In this document: one piece after another, positions 1-4,620 of the stretch
Position numbering within the stretch: the stretch's first letter is position 1
Layout of the letters: each line of letters opens with the position of its first letter
Assembly (NCBI GenBank): GCA_031275145.1
Contig: JAISPE010000346.1
Coordinates: 1 to 7,206 of the forward strand
Direction of reading: 5' to 3'
DNA: 7,206 bases
Source of the DNA: Prevotellaceae bacterium
GTDB taxonomy: Bacteria; Bacteroidota; Bacteroidia; Bacteroidales; UBA932
The notes under the pieces: model-generated
What the model was told of the DNA's origin: nothing
Database searches by the model: none
What the model saw: only the letters and a program-made list of their open reading frames with translations
Translations under genes and position numbers: made by a program

Positions 1-18
1 ATTTAAAATTACATAAAA

Positions 19-699
19 ATGAAAAAGATATTTTTAATTAGTATTGTCAGTATCGTTTTAACCGGTATTTTCGCATGTGGCGAATCGGTAAAAAAACCTG
101 CTCCCCCATTAAACGGAGTCCCTCAATATGAGGGAGATTCTGTTAATTTCATCAAACGCACATACAAAGATGGAGTTTTGGTAAGTGAAGAACCGTTCGT
201 AAACAACAGAATGCATGGTGTTGCAAAACATTATTACTCGAATGGAAATTTACGGGACACAATCGTGTACAAGGAGGCCAAACGGCACGGGACTATGGCG
301 TCCTATTACGACACAGGCGAAAAACACGGAGATGTGACGTATTTGGATGGAAAGATCCACGGGACGCGGCATAATTATAAAAAAGACGGCTCGCCTACAA
401 TGGTTTGTACGTATGAAAAAGGAAAACCCGTACCTCCTCTGGAAGAATATGACGCGGCAGGACAAAAAATTAAACAGCCTACCATTAAATTCTCGACAAG
501 CGGAGGAGTGCTTAAAATGGAATTAAGCGACAGGACATACACCTCCGCCTCGTTTTACAGGATTGTAAAAGGCGAACTGATAGAAATCCCGACGGATAAA
601 GGCGTTGGCCGCCTGCCGGGAGCTGTCAAAGGAACTCAGATAAGAGCTTATTATAAAAGCCCGAGAGGAGCGGAAGGCGCTGTTGATGCCAAATATTAA
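19..699 (+). CDS. Lipoprotein with MORN-type (YwqK-like) repeats
   Basis: Predicted 226-residue lipoprotein of unknown function. The N-terminus is Lys-Lys followed by a hydrophobic stretch and a lipobox-like IFAC, so the lipidated Cys would be residue 20 and the mature protein would sit in the periplasm or outer membrane. Residues about 60-138 hold three to four degenerate MORN_2-type units, with recurring 'hydrophobic-HG-x-x-x-x-Y-Y' and 'DG/NG' spacing (RMHGVAKHYY, KRHGTMASYY, KIHGTRHNY). Proteins with such units are often named YwqK-family antitoxin in databases, but that name says little about function and no toxin gene is adjacent. The C-terminal ~75 residues lack repeats and look like a small beta-rich domain. 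The ATG at 19 gives a complete signal peptide; its promoter lies outside the window. The next gene begins 40 bp downstream and is also a small lipoprotein, so co-transcription is possible. Lipoprotein and repeat calls are solid; the role is unknown. Confidence 0.85.
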   Translation: MKKIFLISIVSIVLTGIFACGESVKKPAPPLNGVPQYEGDSVNFIKRTYKDGVLVSEEPFVNNRMHGVAKHYYSNGNLRDTIVYKEAKRHGTMASYYDTGEKHGDVTYLDGKIHGTRHNYKKDGSPTMVCTYEKGKPVPPLEEYDAAGQKIKQPTIKFSTSGGVLKMELSDRTYTSASFYRIVKGELIEIPTDKGVGRLPGAVKGTQIRAYYKSPRGAEGAVDAKY

Positions 700-739
700 A
701 TTGATTAAGTATTAAGTATAATTTTAAATTAATAAAAAA

Positions 740-1168
740 ATGAAAAAGATTTTATCATTCGTTTTAGTAGCATGCATTGTATCGCTTGCTTATTCGTGTA
801 ACTGCGGCTCAAAAGACAAAAAGTGCGAAAAAACCGGTACTTGCTGTCAGGAAGGCCAAAAGGCGGAAATAAAAAAGATCGTCATAACGGCGTATCTCGA
901 CATCAAACCCGACCAGGTTGAGAAATTTTTAACCGACGTACAGGAAGTTATTACCAAAAGTCAGGCCGAAGAAGGCAATGCGAGCTACAATTTATTTGCC
1001 GACCTGAAAGAAAAGAACAAATTCGTGTTTGTGGAAGAATGGAAGGGTCAGGCGGCAGTGGATATTCACTTTGCTACAGAGCATTTTAAGAAATTCAATA
1101 CGCTGATGGACGAGGTTGCGGCATCGCCCGCAAAGATTAAAATTTTCGAGGTAATTAATGAGAAATAG
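740..1168 (+). CDS. Lipoprotein with antibiotic biosynthesis monooxygenase-like (ABM/YgiN) domain
   Basis: Predicted 142-residue lipoprotein. A Lys-Lys plus hydrophobic signal ends in LAYSC, placing the lipidated Cys at residue 20. A short linker follows with Cys 22, 29, 35 and 36 among many Lys residues. Residues about 44-140 resemble the dimeric ferredoxin-like ABM fold: a first strand (KKIVITAYLDIKP), a helix, the 'S-x-x-E-x-G-x-x-x-Y-x-L' segment at 74-85, the strand FVFVEEW at 96-101, then 'D-I-H-x-x-x-x-H-F' at 108-116. Family members are usually ~95-110-residue cytoplasmic proteins acting on quinones, haem or polyketides, or simply dimerising; no substrate can be inferred here. The lipid anchor and Cys-rich linker are the unusual parts and could bind metal or form disulfides. 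It follows the MORN lipoprotein by 40 bp. A weak AT-rich inverted repeat follows the stop. Confidence 0.85.
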   Translation: MKKILSFVLVACIVSLAYSCNCGSKDKKCEKTGTCCQEGQKAEIKKIVITAYLDIKPDQVEKFLTDVQEVITKSQAEEGNASYNLFADLKEKNKFVFVEEWKGQAAVDIHFATEHFKKFNTLMDEVAASPAKIKIFEVINEK

Positions 1169-1170
1169 AC

Positions 1171-1200
1171 AAATTTTTTCATTAATTTTTCAAAAAATTT
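1171..1200 (+). repeat. AT-only inverted repeat downstream of the ABM lipoprotein gene
   Basis: A perfect 9-bp inverted repeat (AAATTTTTT at 1171-1179, AAAAAATTT at 1192-1200) with a 12-nt loop lies 2 bp after the stop codon and 21 bp before the tRNA promoter box. It contains no GC pair in the stem, so the hairpin is weak. It could help end transcription or stabilise the mRNA 3' end, but in DNA this AT-rich it may also be chance. Confidence 0.35.
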
Positions 1201-1221
1201 TAGCGGATTAAAAATTTTTAC

Positions 1222-1229
1222 TACTTTTG
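1222..1229 (+). promoter_or_regulatory. Bacteroidota-type -7 promoter box for the tRNA cluster
   Basis: TACTTTTG matches the known Bacteroidota sigma-70 -7 consensus TAnnTTTG exactly and lies 25 bp before the first base of tRNA-Ser, so a transcript would begin a short leader upstream of the tRNA. No convincing -33 TTTG element is visible at the expected spacing; the upstream DNA is A/T-tract rich instead. The box probably drives all three tRNA genes as one transcript. Confidence 0.65.
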
Positions 1230-1254
1230 CACCTCGTTTCGCAACGACACTTTT

Positions 1255-1341
<87 letters not shown>

Positions 1342-1360
1342 CGAATGTGCGCAGGAAACG

Positions 1361-1376
1361 GCAAAATTGATTTTGC
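1361..1376 (+). other. Short hairpin in the spacer between tRNA-Ser and the first tRNA-Gly
   Basis: GCAAAA (1361-1366) and TTTTGC (1371-1376) form a perfect 6-bp stem around a TTGA loop in the 49-nt spacer. No long T-run follows, so it is unlikely to be a terminator. A role in separating the tRNAs during processing is possible but not shown by the sequence. Confidence 0.35.
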
Positions 1377-1390
1377 ACGGTGCAAGTAAT

Positions 1391-1463
1391 GCGGAAATAG
1401 CTCAGTTGGTAGAGCACAACCTTGCCAAGGTTGGGGTCGCGAGTTCGAATCTCGTTTTCCGCT
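1391..1463 (+). tRNA. tRNA-Gly, anticodon GCC (copy 1)
   Basis: A 73-nt tRNA that reads GGC and GGU. Acceptor stem GCGGAAA (1391-1397) pairs perfectly with TTTCCGC (1456-1462), and the discriminator is T1463, normal for tRNA-Gly. The D-arm AGCTCAGTTGGTAGAGC is canonical. The anticodon stem CAACC/GGTTG encloses TTGCCAA, giving anticodon GCC. The T-arm is GCGAG-TTCGAAT-CTCGT with one G-T pair. CCA is not encoded (CCG follows). It lies 49 nt after tRNA-Ser and 42 nt before a near-identical copy. Confidence 0.97.
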
Positions 1464-1505
1464 CCGGTAAAAGGCCTTTATTAAGGAGCGTATTAAAATT
1501 GAAAT

Positions 1506-1578
1506 GCGGAAGTAGCTCAGTTGGTAGAGCACAACCTTGCCAAGGTTGGGGTCGCGAGTTCGAATCTCGTTTTCCGCT
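1506..1578 (+). tRNA. tRNA-Gly, anticodon GCC (copy 2)
   Basis: A 73-nt tRNA-Gly identical to the copy at 1391-1463 except for one base: A1397 of copy 1 is G1512 here, the last acceptor-stem position. That turns the seventh acceptor pair from A-U into a G-U wobble with T1571. Anticodon GCC, D-arm, anticodon arm, T-arm and discriminator T1578 are unchanged. CCA is not encoded (CTC follows). This is a tandem duplication; the 42-nt spacer holds a small CCTT-TATT-AAGG hairpin at 1475-1486. Confidence 0.97.
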
Positions 1579-1653
1579 CTCTTCAATGCTCGTCTTAAAG
1601 GTCTTTTTTTATATGTTTAGTTGATAAATACATTAAAAATTAATTAAGTACGC

Positions 1654-3444
1654 ATGGAAAATAATTCATATTTATTTCAAGTTAATCTGAAAGGAATGAT
1701 AGAATTGCTTTCGGAACACATATACAGTTCGCCGAATGTGTTTGTCAGGGAGCTGCTCCAAAACGGGATAGACGCGATAACGGCAAGGCGAAACATAGAC
1801 GAATCTTTCCCGGGAGAAATAAATGTTTATGTGAACGAAAAACATCCGGAAATAATTTTTGAAGATAACGGGATAGGACTCTCCGAAGACGAAGTCCACA
1901 AATTCCTGTCCGTTATAGGACAAAGCTCTAAACGCGGCGATATCCTGGAAAAAGATTATATCGGCAAATTCGGTATCGGTTTGCTCTCATGCTTTGTCGT
2001 AAGCAACGAAATAGTTGTCGAAACCCGTTCGTTATACAGAAAACACAAGGGAATACGCTGGAAAGGAAAAGCCGACGGAACATATACGATAGAAAAGATT
2101 GAGGAAGAAATGCCGGCAGGAACAAAAGTTATACTTCATCCTAAAAAAGAATGGAAACTGTTTTTTGAAGAAGAGGAACTTAAGAAAAATATTCTGTATT
2201 TCGGCGGAGCGCTTCCCGTAAAAATCAGCCTGATTAAAGGCGACGAAAAAAAGCTGTTGACCGAAGGCCTTCCCGTATGGCTTAATCCCGACAGTACAAA
2301 AGAAGAGTTGCTGCAATACGGCAAACAGACTTTCAATATCGGTTTTCTGGACGCTTTCAGAATGAGTTCGGCGACGGGAGAGATTGAAGGAGTGGGCTTT
2401 ATCATGCCCTACAAAATTCAGTTTACCGGCTCTAAAGAACATAAGGTATATTTGAAAAGAATGTTTTTATGCGAACATGCCGGAAATCTTTTTCCCGAAT
2501 GGGCTTCTTTCGTCAAATGTGTAATCAACACAAACACGCTGAAACCTACCGCTTCCAGAGAATCGCTGATGGATAACGAAGACCTGAAAGCCGCAAAAAA
2601 GGAACTTAATACCGCTTTCAAAGAATATCTGAGACTTATATCCGTATCGAACACAAATACTCTGGAAGAAATTATCGATACGCACCATCTGTATATCAAA
2701 GCCCTTGCCGCCGAAGATTCGGAGTTGCTGAAACTGTTTGTGGATTTTATCCCTTTCGAAACAAACAAGGGAATGATGAATTTCAGGTCGCTGAAAGCCT
2801 ACAACGACGAAATATTCTATACTCCTTCGATGGACGATTTCAGACAGATTCGGCGTATTGCCGGCTCGCAGGGTAAAACTGTTATTAATGCCGCATACAG
2901 TTTTGAAAATGACCTGATCCGTAAAATTTCAATTGTGTTCCCGAATATCAGGATAACAAAAATAACTCCTCACGATATTTTATCCAATCTCGGCGAGGCG
3001 GTTATCGACCGGAAGTTCGCAATTTTTGAAGAAAGAGCAAACAAAGTGTTGAAAGCAAACTATTGCAAAGCTCAGATAAAGAAATTTGAACCCGAAGATA
3101 CTCCGGTCATATACGTCGCCAACGACGAGGCGCTGAACAATAAAAATATAAGCAGTCTTGCCAATACTGCCAATCCTTTTGCTTCAACCCTGCATGGCTT
3201 CATAAAGAAAAAAGAAGAATCGACGCCTACATTATGCTTCAACAAAGATAATGTGCTGATAAACGATCTGATTGATTTGGACGACGAAACACTGTTCGAA
3301 GCCGTGATAAATATTTTGTATGTGCAGTCGCTGATGCTGGGCAATTATCCTGTGAATAAAAAGGAAATGACAGTGTTCAACGATTCAATATATAAACTCC
3401 TGATAATGGGAATAAACAATTTCTCCCAGGGATTAAGTATTTAG
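1654..3444 (+). CDS. Divergent Hsp90 (HtpG-like) family chaperone ATPase
   Basis: Predicted 596-residue cytoplasmic ATPase of the Hsp90 family. The N-terminal GHKL ATP-binding domain (about 1-190) shows its key motifs: VRELLQN at 31-37 (catalytic Glu33 and Mg-binding Asn37, the usual 'RELISNASDA' region), EDNGIGL at 70-76 (adenine-binding Asp71), GKFGIGLLS at 104-112 (the glycine-rich lid hinge GxxGxG), and AGTKVIL at 155-161. The middle domain matches Hsp90 at 'VYLKRMF', 'LFPEWASFVKCVINT' and 'PTASRESL' at 298-305, whose Arg302 corresponds to the conserved middle-domain arginine. The C-terminal part (about 345-596) is poorly conserved and short. Canonical HtpG is ~625 residues in E. coli and longer in Bacteroides, and typically reads SNASDA where this reads QNGIDA, so this looks like a divergent paralogue rather than the housekeeping copy. 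ATG 1654 aligns with the family N-terminus. No clear promoter or terminator is visible. It stands alone between the tRNA cluster and the repeat region. Confidence 0.9.
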   Translation: MENNSYLFQVNLKGMIELLSEHIYSSPNVFVRELLQNGIDAITARRNIDESFPGEINVYVNEKHPEIIFEDNGIGLSEDEVHKFLSVIGQSSKRGDILEKDYIGKFGIGLLSCFVVSNEIVVETRSLYRKHKGIRWKGKADGTYTIEKIEEEMPAGTKVILHPKKEWKLFFEEEELKKNILYFGGALPVKISLIKGDEKKLLTEGLPVWLNPDSTKEELLQYGKQTFNIGFLDAFRMSSATGEIEGVGFIMPYKIQFTGSKEHKVYLKRMFLCEHAGNLFPEWASFVKCVINTNTLKPTASRESLMDNEDLKAAKKELNTAFKEYLRLISVSNTNTLEEIIDTHHLYIKALAAEDSELLKLFVDFIPFETNKGMMNFRSLKAYNDEIFYTPSMDDFRQIRRIAGSQGKTVINAAYSFENDLIRKISIVFPNIRITKITPHDILSNLGEAVIDRKFAIFEERANKVLKANYCKAQIKKFEPEDTPVIYVANDEALNNKNISSLANTANPFASTLHGFIKKKEESTPTLCFNKDNVLINDLIDLDDETLFEAVINILYVQSLMLGNYPVNKKEMTVFNDSIYKLLIMGINNFSQGLSI

Positions 3445-3470
3445 GCTTTTTTGGCAGAATTTTTACCGCA

Positions 3471-3559
3471 TTTTTTACCGCAAAGGTACAATGAACACAA
3501 AGGCTGTACAAAGATCCTTTGTGTTATCTTTGTGTCCTTCGTGCCTTTGCGGTTAAAAA
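3471..3559. repeat. Imperfect long palindrome made of CACAAAGG-type units
   Basis: The left arm (TTTTTTACCGCAAAGG at 3471-3486, then AACACAAAGG at 3494-3503 and ACAAAG at 3508-3513) is the imperfect reverse complement of the right arm (CCTTTGTG at 3516-3523, CTTTGTGTCCTT at 3528-3539, CCTTTGCGGTTAAAAA at 3544-3559). The outermost blocks match best (ACCGCAAAGG against CCTTTGCGGT). Each arm is itself a row of short 'CAAAGG' units spaced irregularly, 8 to 17 bp apart. From memory, 'CTTTGTGTCCTT...CCTTTGCGGTTAAA'-type sequences recur between genes in Bacteroidota, so this is probably a dispersed intergenic repeat; a folded RNA could also act as a terminator. Confidence 0.65.
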
Positions 3560-3600
3560 AAGAAGAAGAATCGTGGCAAAAAAAGAAGAAGAATTGCGGT
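3555..3600 (+). repeat. Two-copy 23-bp tandem repeat (A7-GAA-GAA-GAAT)
   Basis: AAAAAAAGAAGAAGAAT occurs at 3555-3571 and again at 3578-3594, each followed by a related hexamer (CGTGGC, then TGCGGT), giving two 23-bp units. The second hexamer again resembles the palindrome's GCGGT end, which suggests the duplication arose by slippage or recombination at the edge of the palindrome. Confidence 0.75.
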
Positions 3601-3648
3601 ATCCTGCGTCTGCAAAAAATTTAAAATCCAAAATCCAAATTATTATTG

Positions 3649-3656
3649 TAACTTTG
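3649..3656 (+). promoter_or_regulatory. Bacteroidota-type -7 promoter box for the Fur-family gene
   Basis: TAACTTTG is an exact match to TAnnTTTG and lies 24 bp before the chosen ATG at 3681, the right range for a short 5' leader. No clear -33 element is seen. It probably drives the regulator and the overlapping small Cys/His-rich gene. Confidence 0.6.
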
Positions 3657-3680
3657 TCGCATTAATTAAAGTATTTGTTT

Positions 3681-4079
3681 ATGGATAAGCAAAAACGGAA
3701 TACTAAGACGAAACAGTTAGTTATGAATGTATTATCGGACTCCGATTCGGCGCTTTGCTACGAGGATTTTGACAGGCGATTATCGGGAAAAATGGACAGG
3801 GCTACTGTTTACCGTATCCTGCAGGGGTTTTGTGATGAAGGAAAAGTTCACAAAATTACGGTGGAAAACGGCAGAACTTATTACGCCCTGTGTCTTCACT
3901 GCCAGGCAAAGAATCATAACGATAAACATCTTCATTTTCGCTGTGTCAGATGCGAAACAATTTTATGTATTGACGAACCGTTTGTGATTCCGGCGCTTCC
4001 TGCGGGTTACAGGATGACGGATATTCAGTGCCTCATTTCGGGACACTGTCCAAACTGTTTAACTGAAACGGGTTTATGA
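3681..4079 (+). CDS. Fur/Zur-family metal-responsive transcriptional regulator
   Basis: Predicted 132-residue cytoplasmic DNA-binding regulator of the Fur family. The N-terminal winged helix (about 8-66) includes the recognition-helix signature DRATVYRILQGFCDEG at 39-54 and the wing ending in RTYYAL. The C-terminal metal/dimer half has KHLHFRCVRC at 82-91 (His83, His85, structural CxxC at 88/91) and GHCPNC at 121-126 (second CxxC), the pair that holds the structural zinc in this family. An extra CLHC pair at 71/74 sits where many Fur proteins carry a His-rich segment. Zinc (Zur-like) is my favoured inducer because of the neighbours, but iron or peroxide sensing cannot be excluded. ATG 3681 is preferred over a TTG two codons earlier; it follows the promoter box and starts MDKQKRN. 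The stop overlaps the next ATG (ATGA at 4076-4079), indicating translational coupling with the small Cys/His-rich protein. Confidence 0.88.
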   Translation: MDKQKRNTKTKQLVMNVLSDSDSALCYEDFDRRLSGKMDRATVYRILQGFCDEGKVHKITVENGRTYYALCLHCQAKNHNDKHLHFRCVRCETILCIDEPFVIPALPAGYRMTDIQCLISGHCPNCLTETGL

Positions 4080-4405
4080 GCAAAAAGAATGGAATGAACA
4101 GTAAAATATTGACAGGATGGCTGCTGTTGCTGCTGTTTATGTTGCCCCAGGCAGCTAAAACCGTTCATATCTGTCAGTGCATCTGTTTCCACAGCGCGGA
4201 CAGCGAGAATGAACATGCTCATGCTCATCACGACTGCAATACCTGTGCGATATGTCAGTTTACCGTATTTCCATTTACCGGAGCCGATTCAAACGAATTT
4301 AATTTCACCGTAAAAATAATTTATTCCAACCCCTTTGTTTACATAGAAAATGTAAACTCTCCGGTTATCTGTAGTTACCGGCTGCGCGCTCCCCCACGGT
4401 TATAA
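4076..4405 (+). CDS. Small exported Cys/His-rich protein, putative metal-binding
   Basis: Predicted 109-residue protein of no named family that I recognise with certainty. A hydrophobic segment (about 11-26, ILTGWLLLLLFMLPQA) is an N-terminal signal or anchor. The following part is dense in potential metal ligands: H31-x-C33-x-C35-x-C37-x-H39, then H47, H49, H51, H52 and C54-x-x-C57-x-x-C60. The remaining ~45 residues are ordinary and end in RAPPRL. Small proteins with a 'H-x-C-x-x-C-x-x-C-x-F' core next to outer-membrane receptors occur in Bacteroidota, and the arrangement recalls DUF2946-like or metal-chaperone proteins, but this is resemblance only. It overlaps the Fur-family stop by 4 bp, so the two are translated together; a later ATG at 4094 is a possible alternative start. 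The reading frame is compact, with a clear signal-like N-terminus, so I think it is real. Confidence 0.75.
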   Translation: MSKKNGMNSKILTGWLLLLLFMLPQAAKTVHICQCICFHSADSENEHAHAHHDCNTCAICQFTVFPFTGADSNEFNFTVKIIYSNPFVYIENVNSPVICSYRLRAPPRL

Positions 4406-4429
4406 AATCTGTCTTTAATGATAATTTGT

Positions 4430-4608
4430 GACATAATTAACAGAATTTGCAGGATTGCAGATTTTTGCGGGTTATGAAAATTCCGTAAATTATGTCTTAT
4501 TTTAAAAGAAACAGTTTTTTGACATGATTACATAATTAACAGAATTGTAAATTATGATAACTGTGTAAATTATGTCAAAAAACAGGGAAAATTGTGTCTT
4601 ATTTAAAC
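4430..4608. repeat. Nested direct and inverted AT-rich repeats upstream of the TonB receptor gene
   Basis: Direct repeats: ACATAATTAACAGAATT at 4431-4447 and 4530-4546 (17/17); GTAAATTATGTC at 4485-4496 and 4565-4576 (12/12); TGTCTTATTT at 4494-4503 and again at 4595-4604. Inverted repeats: GACATAATT (4430-4438) against AATTATGTC (4488-4496); GTTTTTTGACAT (4514-4525) against ATGTCAAAAAAC (4572-4583), with CATAATT/AATTATG (4531-4537, 4550-4556) nested inside. CATAATT occurs five times in either orientation. The block looks like two diverged copies of an ~80-100-bp palindromic unit. It could hold operators for the neighbouring Fur-family protein, or be a dispersed repeat. No exact TAnnTTTG box is seen in this gap. 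Confidence 0.7.
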
Positions 4609-4620
4609 AAACATTTTTGC

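Larger units (their letters stand above)
3445..3680 (+). other. 236-bp gene-free, repeat-rich intergenic region
   Basis: No coding region is supported here. From left to right it holds a doubled TTTTTACCGCA motif (ends at 3469 and 3482), an imperfect palindrome of about 89 bp, a two-copy 23-bp tandem repeat, a doubled AAAATCC heptamer (3623-3629 and 3630-3636), and a -7 promoter box. No GC-rich stem followed by a T-run is seen after the Hsp90 gene, so the palindrome is the only terminator candidate. Confidence 0.6.

Noticed and set aside
250..465. 71-codon - strand frame inside the MORN lipoprotein gene
   Set aside because: Antisense to a supported lipoprotein gene, with no promoter, signal or family features.
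19..699. Toxin-antitoxin system based on the YwqK-family antitoxin name given to such MORN proteins
   Set aside because: The protein has a lipoprotein signal and the neighbouring gene is another lipoprotein with an ABM-like domain; nothing toxin-like is adjacent.
1579..1653. Possible rho-independent terminator after the second tRNA-Gly (T7 run at 1604-1610)
   Set aside because: The T-run is present but no stable stem precedes it; the only pairing seen is a 3-bp CTT/AAG.
2032..2768. Several overlapping - strand frames inside the Hsp90 gene
   Set aside because: They are antisense to a well-conserved coding sequence, overlap one another in different frames, and are Phe/Ser/Arg-rich as expected from reversed codons.
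3555..3636. Possible CRISPR array from the tandem units downstream of the Hsp90 gene
   Set aside because: Only two 23-bp units with no unique spacers between them, low complexity, and no cas gene nearby.
3727..3987. 86-codon + strand frame overlapping the Fur-family gene
   Set aside because: Out of frame within a gene with clear Fur motifs; its translation shows no family features.
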